A program made the position numbers and the translations under genes. A DNA stretch of 64,000 bases from Natronomonas gomsonensis. Lineage in GTDB: Archaea; Halobacteriota; Halobacteria; Halobacteriales; Haloarculaceae. The notes under the pieces are model-generated. The model saw nothing but the letters and a program-made list of their open reading frames with translations. It did not search any database and was not told the DNA's origin. The DNA lies in contig NZ_JACAWU010000001.1 of the NCBI RefSeq assembly GCF_013391635.1, positions 1,426,001-1,490,000 on the forward strand, read 5' to 3'. Shown in pieces: positions 1-8,447 of the stretch. The stretch's first letter is position 1. Each line of letters begins with the position of its first letter.

Positions 1-1044
1 GGTCGAGCAGACGGCGACGGTGACGTGGCTGATAGCCTTGCCGTCATCGGCGTACAACAGGCCGCCATCTTCGAGCGACGCCGTGTCGTTGGTTGGCTGC
101 TCCCCAGCGGTGTAGGGCCGTGGGTCACCGGGTCCCGCCTTGATGCCCACCTCACACAGGGCTGGAGGCGTTCCCCCGTCGGTCCGTCGGAGGCGGAACG
201 CGACCGCCGTGGTTTCGGTGCCGTCGTCCTTCTCCACCGTGTCGTAAATCTCGATTTCGTAGCCGTCGCCCCCTTCGCTGAACGCGTAGACACCCGGTTC
301 GATGTAGCTGTCACCGATTCCGGGTTCCTCTCCGTCCTCGAGTTCCAGCTTCCCGAGCGAGTCACAGCACACACAGGGGTCGTAGGTGTCACAGCTCGGC
401 CGCCGTGGGAACGGGTTCGCTCTCGTCTCGTCGTTTCGGCACTGAACGCCGTAGACGTCGAACGACAGCTCGGTGGCGTCGGTTCCGACGTACCCTTCGT
501 CGAGCCAGTACTCGACGAGGAGACACAGTTCGTCGGTCAGACAGTCGACCGGAGCGGTCGAAGCGTCGGCATCGAGCAGTTCTCCGTTCCGCAGTCCGTC
601 GGCGACGGAGCGAAGCGAGCCGTCGGCGATGGTGTCGCCGCGAGCACCGGTCGTACAATCGGCATACGAGAGCCGAACCGAGAGGTGTTCCGACAGCGCC
701 GACGCCGGCGGACAGTCCAACCGGAGCCAGACGGCGGCCGGGTTGTTGATGGTCTCCGAGAGGTCCGGAAGGGAGACGCTGACGAGCGCCGTCCCGCTGT
801 CGTCGCTCGCGGTGAGTCCGGCCACGGGGAGTTCGAGCGTCGTCCCGCTGTGGCTCCCAGTGGTGCCGGCGTTCGGTCCGGCCAGCACCTCGTAGCCGAC
901 CGCGAGGTCGACGGCGCCGGCGCCGATGGCGCTCGTGAGGCGTTCGTCGTCGTCCAACAGGGCGGCCGTCCCGCCGCCGGTGACCACGCCCGCTCCGCCG
1001 GCCGTGGCGAGTGCCGCCAACACGCGGCGTCTGCTGAGCGTCAT
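1..1044 (-). CDS. SipW-cognate-type secreted protein, 3' end outside window
   Basis: The frame opens with ATG at 1044 and stays open for 348 codons to the left edge, so the C-terminus is missing. The N-terminus (MTLSRRRVLAALATAGG) is a twin-arginine/hydrophobic export signal, followed by a segment (IGAGAVDLAVGYE) like the post-signal strand of its neighbours. It shares their core pattern: a cysteine-rich middle, a GSLRSV...LLD stretch, then a C-terminal extension with clustered cysteines (CDTYDPCVCCDS). The ATG overlaps the TGA of the upstream gene by 4 bp (ATGA), so the two are probably translationally coupled. Role unknown; by analogy with SipW substrates it is probably cell-surface or fibre associated (inference). 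Confidence 0.7.
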   Translation of the reverse strand, partial: MTLSRRRVLAALATAGGAGVVTGGGTAALLDDDERLTSAIGAGAVDLAVGYEVLAGPNAGTTGSHSGTTLELPVAGLTASDDSGTALVSVSLPDLSETINNPAAVWLRLDCPPASALSEHLSVRLSYADCTTGARGDTIADGSLRSVADGLRNGELLDADASTAPVDCLTDELCLLVEYWLDEGYVGTDATELSFDVYGVQCRNDETRANPFPRRPSCDTYDPCVCCDSLGKLELEDGEEPGIGDSYIEPGVYAFSEGGDGYEIEIYDTVEKDDGTETTAVAFRLRRTDGGTPPALCEVGIKAGPGDPRPYTAGEQPTNDTASLEDGGLLYADDGKAISHVTVAVCST

Positions 1045-1826
1045 TCGGTCACCTCCATCGTGAAGGGGTTCTCGCCGCCACAGGGGACGCCGGCGAAGGC
1101 GATGTCGAACCCGACGCTGTCGGTTTGGACAATGTTGCCCGCACCCAGCGGGACTCGCCACGACAGCGAAATACACCGAATCGAACCGACGGACAGACAG
1201 TCGATTGCGAGTTCGCCATCGTTTGCCAGCTCCCCCGCGAACGCCGACTTCATCGACCCCTCGGCGATAGCGGTTTCGCCGAAGCCAGCCATCGGTTGGA
1301 ACTCGCCATCACAACTGCCCCCCGGCACGCCGTCACGCCAGAGGACGACTTCGGTCGCGGCACCGAGTTCCCCCTCGTCACTGTCGGGGTCGTCTCCGGC
1401 CGCGAGTTCGGGACCGTTGACGCGGTTTTCCTCATCCTCGGTCACCGCCGCGCGCACGTAGACATCGAGTGGTTCTGCGCCCTCGTCGTCGACGACTTCG
1501 AGTCCGACGACCAAGGTACCGCTGTCTCCGGGGACGACGTTCGAAAGCGAGACGACCGGGCCGCTGGCTTCGAGGACGTATTCGGGGTCCGTCGCCGGGT
1601 CGAGGGCGTCGGTGAGCCTCACCTCGTCCGTTCCGTTGTGGTGTTCGAGGAACGCGCCGTTGTATCGCTCGTACCACGCGACGCGGAGCCGGCGGTCGTC
1701 GGTGTCCGGTGCCGCGTATGTGTATCTCGTGAACGTGGGTTCGGCCGGCCGAGCCGCGGCGATGCCGCCGGCTGCGAGCGTCCCCCCTCCGATTCCCGCC
1801 AGCAGTTGTCGTCGTGTGAATTGCAT
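1041..1826 (-). CDS. SipW-cognate-type secreted protein, TasA-like core without vWA
   Basis: 261 residues starting at MQFTRRQLLAG, a Tat-like signal with TRRQ; an in-frame upstream ATG at 1952 would put about 40 charged residues before the signal, so the inner start is preferred. The mature part shows the core shared by this cluster: VPGDSG in the first half, a VVLW strand, then AIAEGSM and a C-terminal SLSWRVPLGAGN...DSVGFDIAF block, the equivalent of WELPFEVGNEVQ in the larger paralogues. It has no vWA insertion and is the shortest complete version. It overlaps the downstream gene by 4 bp. Probably exported and anchored or assembled at the surface; function inferred only. Confidence 0.7.
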   Translation of the reverse strand: MQFTRRQLLAGIGGGTLAAGGIAAARPAEPTFTRYTYAAPDTDDRRLRVAWYERYNGAFLEHHNGTDEVRLTDALDPATDPEYVLEASGPVVSLSNVVPGDSGTLVVGLEVVDDEGAEPLDVYVRAAVTEDEENRVNGPELAAGDDPDSDEGELGAATEVVLWRDGVPGGSCDGEFQPMAGFGETAIAEGSMKSAFAGELANDGELAIDCLSVGSIRCISLSWRVPLGAGNIVQTDSVGFDIAFAGVPCGGENPFTMEVTE

Positions 1827-2036
1827 TTCATCAGTCTCCGGCCGCAGTCGGCCGCTCGTGTTGCTCTCCCACTGGGGAGGATATCGCATAGGTATGGGTC
1901 GAGTGTCGCCTCGCCGCTGGGCGGTAGGGTGTTCGTACCGCCGCCGATACAACGGCTACGGCGACTCGACGTGTGCGGAGTCGAACCCCCTACGCCAGCG
2001 TGGGACGGTGACAGGGCGTGTCCAGTCGCCTAGGAC

Positions 2037-3749
2037 TTAGGACAGCGCCGGCCCGCTGCCGTCGTTGTGCCGTGCCTGCTCGGTGTAGAAGCCGAGGTCG
2101 AATCCGAGCGTGTCGCCCTGCACCTCGTTGCCGGCCTCGAAGGGCAGTTCCCACGACAGCGCGACACAGTGCATCACGCCGTCGCCGCGGAACGGCTCGC
2201 GGCCCGGGTCGTCTGCAGGGTCCTCCAGCTCGTCGTACAACGTGGCGCGGTTGCCGTCGAGCGGGATGCCGTTGCCGTCGGCCAGTTCGGCGAGGATGTT
2301 GCCCAACGAATCCTGCATGATGACCTTCTCCGCGACGGTCTGGGCCGCGAGGCTGCCGAACACACTCGGGATGTCGAGGGGGTCGTCGACGTCGTTGAAG
2401 AACGCCGGGTCACCGCCGGAGCCGCCGGCCGGTCCCGCCATCGCCTGTAGCGTGCTGGCGCTGCCGTTGACGTTGATCGTGTAGACGTCCGTTTCCGGCG
2501 CCGGAGACGCTGCTCGCGCGTCGCTCGCAGCGCCGGTCGGCGACGAGAACTGGGTGCTACCGGTGCCGTTGAACGACTCGCCGTCCGAGAGGACGATGTT
2601 CCGCTTTTCGGCGCCGCTCCGCCCGTTGGTGGCCAGTTCGTCCTGTGCGTCGTCGACGCCCTCGCCGATGTAGGTGCCAGTCGCGATACTGCTCGCGTTC
2701 GAGAACGGGTCCGGGTCGCCGTCGCCGTCGAACGGCGTCGAGCCGGGGCCGCCGCTGACGACGTTCGCGAGTTTCTGTCGGAGTCCGGACAGCGCTCCAT
2801 CGACGACCGAGAGGTCCGTCGTCATCGACTGTAAGATGCCGGTCCGTGGCTCGGTATCGTCGCTTCCCTCGCCGTCGAAGTACGCGATGCCGATGTTCAC
2901 GTCGGAGCCCTGCGACTGCAGGTAGTCGACGAACTGTCGGGCACCGAGTTCGACGAGGTCGATTTTCGTCGTCTCGTCGTAGGTGGTGCCGTAGATCTCG
3001 ATGTCGTCGTCGCTGACGACGCCGCCGTACTGGTCGTACAGCATCGAGCCGGAGAAATCCAACGTGAGCATGATGTCGACCGGCTCGGCGCCGTCGTAGA
3101 CGTTGTCGCAGTCCTCGTCGTACCACAGCGTCGCCTGGATGGCGTCGCCGAGGTCTCCGAGGTTGTCGGGGTCGACCAGCAGCTCGGGTTCGGCGGCGAC
3201 ACCGCCGTCTTCGCTGACGTTACCGGCCTGCATCCAGACGTAGCCGGGATTGTCACAGAGGTGTAGCGAGAAGGTAATCTCGCCGGAATCTCCGGGTTTG
3301 ACGTCAGTGAGCTGGACCAGCGTCTCCATTTCCTCGCCCGTCACGGGGTCGGTGCCGAAGTCGGCTTCCGACAGCGGGGGGATGTTCTCGCAGTTCAGCA
3401 CCGGGAGATTCGCGCCGTTGCTGTCCGGGTCTTCCTCGTCCGGGAAGTCGCTGTATCTGAGTTGGCCGGCGTCGTTGTCTGCGGCGATGGACTGTTCGCC
3501 GTCGCCATCGTGGTCGGGGTGGGCGCTGACGAAGGTCAGGCCATCGCCGAAGTCGTAGGTCTGTTGCCAGTCGATGAGCAGGTCGAGTTCGCCGGCAACG
3601 AGGCTGTTGTCCACGAAGCTCTCCTCGTCGGAGAAGAACGCGGTGGTGCCGAAGCCGGCGCCCGCGCTTGCGACGCCGACGGCTCCGAGGCCGGCGAGCA
3701 TGCGACGGCGCGAGAGAGCCATCGGGTTGTTGCTGTTGTTGTCTGTCAT
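2037..3749 (-). CDS. SipW-cognate-type secreted protein with inserted vWA domain
   Basis: 570 residues from MTDNNS; the frame extends 10 codons upstream but the ATG at 3749 sits just before the RR signal (LSRRRMLAGLGAVGVASAG). After the signal comes TAFFSDEES and a LVAGELDL strand typical of SipW substrates. The core runs through DVKPGDSGEITF, then WYDEDCDNVYDG, and is interrupted by a vWA domain (about residues 225-440) whose metal site DFSGS starts at residue 231 and which has a later VLSDGES strand. The core resumes and ends with WELPFEAGNEVQ at about 533-544. All core motifs match the paralogue at 3909-5336. Likely a surface or adhesion protein; ligand unknown. Confidence 0.8.
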   Translation of the reverse strand: MTDNNSNNPMALSRRRMLAGLGAVGVASAGAGFGTTAFFSDEESFVDNSLVAGELDLLIDWQQTYDFGDGLTFVSAHPDHDGDGEQSIAADNDAGQLRYSDFPDEEDPDSNGANLPVLNCENIPPLSEADFGTDPVTGEEMETLVQLTDVKPGDSGEITFSLHLCDNPGYVWMQAGNVSEDGGVAAEPELLVDPDNLGDLGDAIQATLWYDEDCDNVYDGAEPVDIMLTLDFSGSMLYDQYGGVVSDDDIEIYGTTYDETTKIDLVELGARQFVDYLQSQGSDVNIGIAYFDGEGSDDTEPRTGILQSMTTDLSVVDGALSGLRQKLANVVSGGPGSTPFDGDGDPDPFSNASSIATGTYIGEGVDDAQDELATNGRSGAEKRNIVLSDGESFNGTGSTQFSSPTGAASDARAASPAPETDVYTINVNGSASTLQAMAGPAGGSGGDPAFFNDVDDPLDIPSVFGSLAAQTVAEKVIMQDSLGNILAELADGNGIPLDGNRATLYDELEDPADDPGREPFRGDGVMHCVALSWELPFEAGNEVQGDTLGFDLGFYTEQARHNDGSGPALS

Positions 3750-3908
3750 GATTGTGTCTCCCCGGTCGGGGAAGCCCACCGGCGGAGTCGAACCGCCGTT
3801 TCACGGGGGGTGCCCGTGCCATGCGTCCTCGGACAGCCCAAAGACGTCATGCTCCAAGTGGGGGACCGTAGCTCGGCTGGGGGAGGTGCCCCAGCTCAAT
3901 CGGCCGAA

Positions 3909-5336
3909 TCAGTCGTCGGCCTCCGCGAACGGGGTCTCGTTGTGGCGGCTCTGTTCGGCGTTGACGCCGATGTCGAAGGCGACCGAATCGCTCTGGACCT
4001 CGTTGCCGACCTCGAAGGGCAGTTCCCACTCGAAGCCGATACACTGGGTCGTCGCACCCGGGTAGGGCTGGACGCCCTCCTCTTGGCGGTTGCCGTCGAG
4101 GAGCACTCCCTCGGAGAGCTCCTCGAAGACTTCGGCCATCGTTCCGGAGAGGATCTTTTGTTCGCCCTCGAGGACGATTTGTGCGATTTCGGCGTAGACG
4201 GTGTCCAGGTCGGCTGGGTCGGGTGCGACGAAGGCGTCGTCGGGCGAACTCGCGAGGCTCTGGAGGAGGCTCGTGTTCGCGCTACCGAGTGCGACGGTGA
4301 AGATGCGGATGCCCGCGTTCTTCGCGTCGTTAGCTGCCGTCGTCGCGGCGCTGGCGTTGGAATTGCCGTCGCTCAACAGAATCATCACCTTCGATGCGCC
4401 GGGCGTGGCGTTGGTCCCGTTGAGCAGTTCGTCCTCGCCCTCGATGATGCCGGCGGCGATGGACGTGCCACCACCTGCCGTGTAGGCGTTGATGGCGTCC
4501 TTGACGGCCTGGTAGTTGGTCGTCAGCTCCTGGTCGGTCGCCGCGCTGGAGTTGAACGAGATTGCGGCGGCTTCGTCCGGCGAGGAGAGGTTGTCGACGA
4601 ACGTCGTGGCCGCGGTCTTCAGCGAGGACAGCGCCGACCCACCCATCGAACCCGAGACATCGCTGACGAGTGCGACTTCCAGTTCGTTCTGTTGGCCGGT
4701 GCCGGTAGGCTCGTAGACGTTGTCGCAGTCCTCGTCGTACCAGACGCAGACCTCGATGGCGTCGGCGAGTTCGCCGACTCCGTCGGTATCTTCGCCCTCG
4801 GCGTCCAGCTCGGATTCGGTCTGACCGTTTTCCAAGTTCTCCGTGAGTGCGCCGAACAGCTGGAGGTACGCGGGGTTGTCACAGATGTGGAGACTGATGG
4901 TCACCTCGCCGGAGTCGCCGGGTTTCACGTCTTCGAGCGTGAACACCGGGATTCCGTCGCCGTTGACGAGGTACTCGTCGGCTTCGGGCGAACAGAAGTC
5001 GAACTGTTCGCCCTGGACGAGGTCCTCCCAGGCCTGCATGTCGGCGGGGCTGGGAGCCTGGTCGAGGAGGTACCGTCCGTCGCCGAGGTCTTCGGCGTCG
5101 GGGTAGCCCATCGCTACGACGTCGTCGAGGCGGCCGGGGCCGCCGAGGTACGTCGACTTGTAGTCGAGCTTCAAATCGAGGGTGCCGGCGGTGAGGGTGT
5201 TGTCGTCGAAGGATTCGGTGTCGCTGAAGAACGCGGAGGTACCGAGTCCCGCGCCCGCGCTCGCGACGCCGACGGCGCTGATACCGGCCAGCACCTTCCG
5301 GCGGGAGAGGCCGTGTGGTTGTGTTTCGTCGCTCAT
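3909..5336 (-). CDS. SipW-cognate-type secreted protein with inserted vWA domain
   Basis: 475 residues. The signal is LSRRKVLAGISAVGVASAG, then TSAFFSDTESF and a TLTAGTLDLKLDY strand. The core motif DVKPGDSGEVTISLHICDN is followed by WYDEDCDNVYEP, where a vWA domain enters: MIDAS motif DVSGS from residue 226, GGGTSIAAG for the second metal-site segment, and MILLSDGNSN for the third. The core resumes with an LSGTMAEVFEELSEGVLLDG stretch and WELPFEVGNEVQ from residue 437. The complete MIDAS suggests divalent-metal-dependent protein binding rather than a dead domain. Its nearest relatives are its two neighbours on either side, implying tandem duplication. Confidence 0.8.
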   Translation of the reverse strand: MSDETQPHGLSRRKVLAGISAVGVASAGAGLGTSAFFSDTESFDDNTLTAGTLDLKLDYKSTYLGGPGRLDDVVAMGYPDAEDLGDGRYLLDQAPSPADMQAWEDLVQGEQFDFCSPEADEYLVNGDGIPVFTLEDVKPGDSGEVTISLHICDNPAYLQLFGALTENLENGQTESELDAEGEDTDGVGELADAIEVCVWYDEDCDNVYEPTGTGQQNELEVALVSDVSGSMGGSALSSLKTAATTFVDNLSSPDEAAAISFNSSAATDQELTTNYQAVKDAINAYTAGGGTSIAAGIIEGEDELLNGTNATPGASKVMILLSDGNSNASAATTAANDAKNAGIRIFTVALGSANTSLLQSLASSPDDAFVAPDPADLDTVYAEIAQIVLEGEQKILSGTMAEVFEELSEGVLLDGNRQEEGVQPYPGATTQCIGFEWELPFEVGNEVQSDSVAFDIGVNAEQSRHNETPFAEADD

Positions 5337-5390
5337 GATTTCGTGTTGTATGGTTGGTTCGGCCCGGGACCCCCGGGTGAGTGTACGCGA

Positions 5391-6731
5391 TTATTCGACG
5401 CTGATGTCGAAGGCGACGCCTTCCTCGGCGGTCGTATCGTAGTCGCCTTGGAGCGTGACCGTCACGTCACCGCTGATGGTGAACGCGTTCGCGACGTCTG
5501 CCGCGTCGGTGTCGAAGACGAGGTAGGTGACCTCGCGGTCGGGGCCGTCGTTGGACGCCGAAATCGCGTCGGGACCGTTGAGGGCTGTCGGGACGCCGTC
5601 GAGGTCGAGTGCGAGGTTCGCCACGGAGACGGTCGCCTCGTCGGCTTTCGTCGTGATGGCGAGTTTGCCGCTCGGTGCGGGGATGCCGCTGCCGACGGTC
5701 ACGCCGTCGAGGGTGAACGAGGCGTTACCGGAGCCGTCGTAGGTGTAGCTGAACGGGACGGTGTTGCCGGACGACCAGCTGTAGTTGTCGGTGTCGGCGC
5801 TGCCGACGTCGGGACCGACAGCGACTTCCCAGGTGGCCGGGCCGCCGCCGTCACCGAAGCGTCCGCGTGCGAAGGAGGTTTCCTGTTCGGTGGCGAACTC
5901 CTCTTGTTTGGCGAAGCCGTCACCGGTTCGGGTGGTGATGGTGGGTTCACAGGGGTTGGTCGTCCCGTCGTTGTGGCGGGACTGCAGCGCGTGGAACTCC
6001 AGTGCCATCGTCAGGGAGTCGGACTGGATTTCGTTGCCGACCTCGTAGGGGATTTCCCAGAACAGACACAGGCAGGCCCCGGTGATGTACTCCTCATCGG
6101 CCTCGACGGCTTCCTCGTCGTACGGGGATTGCTCGCCGGGAGCGAGGCCAGCCACGCCGTCGCCGTCGAGCGCCGCGCCGCCGGAGATGGCCGCGAACAC
6201 GTCGACGAGCGAGCCGGAGACGATTTCCTCGCCTTCAATGAGTTCTTCGTCGTCCTTCTCACAGTAGGCGAGGCGTGCGTCGATAGCGTCGCCGAGTTCG
6301 CCGACCTCGGGCGTGTCGTCGACCGCGCTCTCGGGCTCGGTGATGCCGTTCTCGGCTTGGGTGAGGTCACCGCAGGCCCACATGTAGGAGGGGTTGTCGA
6401 CGATCTCGAAGCAGAACTCGACGTGCCCGGAGTCGCCGGGTTTGACGTCCTGAAGGTCGTAGAACATCGCCGCGGGGTCGCCGTCTTGGGTCCCCATCGC
6501 GGAGTCGGCCATGTTCTCCACCGTGCCGCCGCTGTCGTAGGAGGCTTCGTAGACGACACGCAGGTCGAGCGTGCCTGCGGTGAGGGTGTTGTTCTCGAAG
6601 GACTCTTCGTCGCTGAAGAACGCGGAGGTCCCGAGCCCGGCGCCGGCGGAGGCGAGGCCGATGGCACCGAGTCCGGCGAGTGTCTTGCGGCGCGAGAGGC
6701 TGTACGTCGTGGGTTGGTTGTCGTCGGTCAT
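5391..6731 (-). CDS. SipW-cognate-type secreted protein with C-terminal beta-rich domain
   Basis: 446 residues, first gene of the leftward run. The signal is SLSRRKTLAGLGAIGLASAG, then TSAFFSDEESF and TLTAGTLDLRVVY. The TasA-like core (residues about 40-245) is continuous: DVKPGDSGHVEFCFEIVDN, CEKDDEELIEGEEIVSG where the paralogues carry vWA, then WEIPYEVGNEIQ from residue 225 and an LQSRHN end that matches both vWA paralogues. A separate domain of about 195 residues follows (about 250-446), rich in Thr, Ser, Gly and Asp and probably all-beta; it may be one of the choice-of-anchor-type domains found with SipW substrates, not confirmed. This protein shows what the core looks like without the insertion. 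Confidence 0.8.
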   Translation of the reverse strand: MTDDNQPTTYSLSRRKTLAGLGAIGLASAGAGLGTSAFFSDEESFENNTLTAGTLDLRVVYEASYDSGGTVENMADSAMGTQDGDPAAMFYDLQDVKPGDSGHVEFCFEIVDNPSYMWACGDLTQAENGITEPESAVDDTPEVGELGDAIDARLAYCEKDDEELIEGEEIVSGSLVDVFAAISGGAALDGDGVAGLAPGEQSPYDEEAVEADEEYITGACLCLFWEIPYEVGNEIQSDSLTMALEFHALQSRHNDGTTNPCEPTITTRTGDGFAKQEEFATEQETSFARGRFGDGGGPATWEVAVGPDVGSADTDNYSWSSGNTVPFSYTYDGSGNASFTLDGVTVGSGIPAPSGKLAITTKADEATVSVANLALDLDGVPTALNGPDAISASNDGPDREVTYLVFDTDAADVANAFTISGDVTVTLQGDYDTTAEEGVAFDISVE

Positions 6732-7017
6732 GTTGGTTCACTCCCCGCGGGTCGTGGGTCGTCCCCTGACGCCTCGGGATAGGTTTCCCTCTGGGGGGAG
6801 GGGTCATAGGTAAAGACAGCGGACCATGCACGGAACATGGCGTTGAGACGGGCTGAACGCCCCGTTTGTCGGGGCGAAAGGATTGCCCTACTCGGCTCAA
6901 CGGACGGTTTTCGTGCCGGTATGGTCACCGTGCCGGAGGCCTCCAGTCTTACGAAAATACCCGGGTAAAACCGGTATGGTCCCCATGATTATTACCCCTG
7001 TCGGCCTCCGTGGGGGC
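6732..7017. promoter_or_regulatory. Divergent intergenic region between the TasA-like cluster and a regulator
   Basis: 286 bp separate the start of the leftward secreted-protein run from the rightward regulator. It contains a perfect hairpin (6858-6876, arms CGCCCCG/CGGGGCG, 5-nt loop) and an 11-bp direct repeat CCGGTATGGTC at 6916-6926 and 6971-6981, the second copy within 40 bp of the regulator start. These could be regulator sites for both directions (inference). No gene is seen here. Confidence 0.4.
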
Positions 7018-7575
7018 ATGTCGAGTGGGGACCGGGTAGCAGCCGGCTACCCAGAACATCGAATCTCGGAGACGACCGTACACCGCGTACTGAGCAGTCC
7101 GCGCCGGGCGACGGCGCTTCGGCTGCTCAGTCACGAGGGGACGATGTCGGTTTCGCGGCTCGCCGACGCGGTCGCGGCAGCCGAAGCGGGCTGTGACCAG
7201 CCCCCGTCGCCGCTTCGTGAGAGCGTGTACAACTCGCTGCGACAGACCCACGTCCCGCGGTTGGCCGACCTCGGGTTGGTGTCCTACGACGCCGACAGCC
7301 GGGAGGTTCGGGCGCTCGCCGCGGCTCGGTCGGTTCGACACTACGCCACGCCCGTCGCGATGTTCGGTATTTCGTGGACGGAGCTGTATCGTGCCATCGG
7401 CATCCTCGGGCTCTGTCTCGTCGTCGGCGCGTTGGCGGGCCTTCCGGTGGTGTCGCTTCTCGACCCGCTGCTGTGGGCTAGCGCGGCGCTGGCGCTGCTC
7501 GCTGGGACCTCGCTGTGTCACCTGCTCGCTGATCGACGCAGACTGCGTTCGCTCACCGAACCCGGGGGACCGTAA
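7018..7575 (+). CDS. DUF7344-type winged-helix protein with two C-terminal membrane helices
   Basis: 185 residues from MSSGDRV; the open frame upstream is longer but has no signal or domain, and the ATG at 7018 fits the paralogue. The N-terminal half is a winged helix: VHRVLSSPRRATALRLL, then SVSRLADAVAAAE, then ESVYNSLRQTHVPRLADLGLVSYD, the pattern of haloarchaeal HTH proteins grouped as DUF7344. Two hydrophobic segments (about 115-135 and 140-160) would tether it to the membrane. It lies next to the divergent TasA-like cluster and 84 bp before a paralogue. A membrane-bound transcription regulator is the likely role; targets are not known. Confidence 0.7.
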   Translation: MSSGDRVAAGYPEHRISETTVHRVLSSPRRATALRLLSHEGTMSVSRLADAVAAAEAGCDQPPSPLRESVYNSLRQTHVPRLADLGLVSYDADSREVRALAAARSVRHYATPVAMFGISWTELYRAIGILGLCLVVGALAGLPVVSLLDPLLWASAALALLAGTSLCHLLADRRRLRSLTEPGGP

Positions 7576-7608
7576 CCCGCTCACACCAGATATGGCAACC
7601 ATCTATAA

Positions 7609-7624
7609 GTGGTGTATATACCAC
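7609..7624. promoter_or_regulatory. Inverted repeat and AT-rich box before second DUF7344 gene
   Basis: Arms GTGGT and ACCAC flank the six bases GTATAT, next to an AT-rich CTATAAG box, 36 bp before the ATG at 7660. This looks like promoter DNA with an overlapping operator; no factor can be named. Confidence 0.35.
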
Positions 7625-7659
7625 ATTGATGCGTTTACTTCGAACAGAGGGGGAGAGAT

Positions 7660-8325
7660 ATGGTAGCGATAGCCGCAGATAAGGGGGGAACTGGGGGGAC
7701 CGATTCCGACAACTCCGGTGGTTCCGACGGCTCCGAGTCGGAATCGCTTTCGACGGAAGCGGTGTTCGAGACGCTGAGTAGTCAGCGGCGGCGGTACACG
7801 CTTCACTACCTCAAACAGCGACAGGAACCGGTGACGGTTCGGGACCTCTCCGAACAAGTCGCCGCGTGGGAGAACGGCATCGACCGCGAGTCGGTGACGC
7901 CGAAACTCCGAAAACGGGTGTACACGGCGCTCCATCAGACCCACCTCCCGAAGATGTCGCAACTGGAGGTGATCGAGTACGACAGCGACCGGGGCGTCGT
8001 CGGGATGACGCCCCACGTCAGCCAACTCGACATCTATCTCGACATCGTGCCGTCGGACGACCTCCCGTGGAGTCAGTTCTATCTCGGACTCGGCGCCGTG
8101 TTCACCGCCCTCGTCACCGTCGCGGTGCTCGGGATTCGACCGTTCGATTCGGTACCGGGGTTCGGCTACGCGTTGTGTATCGCGCTCACAGTGTCGAGTA
8201 TCGGGGCGTATCATACGGTCCGTGACCGCCGCTCCCGACTGGGTGGTAACGACGACCCGGTCGAGGAAATCGTCCCACCACTGGAGTCCCGGGAGATAGC
8301 CGACTCGGCCGCCGCTGACGACTGA
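7660..8325 (+). CDS. DUF7344-type winged-helix protein with two membrane helices
   Basis: 221 residues. After a Gly/Ser/Asp-rich leader the winged helix starts at about residue 32 (AVFETLSSQRRRYTLHYL), with VTVRDLSEQVAAWE and KRVYTALHQTHLPKMSQLEV, matching the gene just upstream (YNSLRQTHVPRLADLGLV). Two hydrophobic helices (about 143-165 and 168-187) follow, then an acidic tail. The pair probably arose by duplication and may form a heterodimer or sense the membrane in the same pathway (inference). Transcribed from its own promoter region at about 7600-7625. Confidence 0.7.
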   Translation: MVAIAADKGGTGGTDSDNSGGSDGSESESLSTEAVFETLSSQRRRYTLHYLKQRQEPVTVRDLSEQVAAWENGIDRESVTPKLRKRVYTALHQTHLPKMSQLEVIEYDSDRGVVGMTPHVSQLDIYLDIVPSDDLPWSQFYLGLGAVFTALVTVAVLGIRPFDSVPGFGYALCIALTVSSIGAYHTVRDRRSRLGGNDDPVEEIVPPLESREIADSAAADD

Positions 8326-8345
8326 GTCGCCCGCTCGTTCGACAG

Positions 8346-8362
8346 GGAAATATTATATTTCC
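8346..8362. promoter_or_regulatory. 17-bp palindrome in the gltB promoter region
   Basis: GGAAATAT-T-ATATTTCC is a perfect palindrome around one central base, in an AT-rich stretch (8346-8400) that stands out in this G+C-rich genome. It lies 86 bp before the gltB start. Such symmetry suggests a dimeric regulator, plausible for a nitrogen-assimilation gene, but the factor is unknown. Confidence 0.45.
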
Positions 8363-8447
8363 TGACATTATATTGCCTTATATGGGGTAAACTAACCTTT
8401 AGTCTTTGAGGGGAAGCCTCTTATTGAGGTGTTCGTGAGTGTGTGGT

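Noticed and set aside
25-1461. 478-codon plus-strand frame at the left edge
   Set aside because: Antisense to the partial and complete SipW-type genes, which have signal peptides and family motifs; this one has none.
3462-6782. 1106-codon open frame on the plus strand
   Set aside because: It lies wholly antisense to three well-supported secreted-protein genes; the frame stays open because of G+C-rich codon bias and shows no domain.
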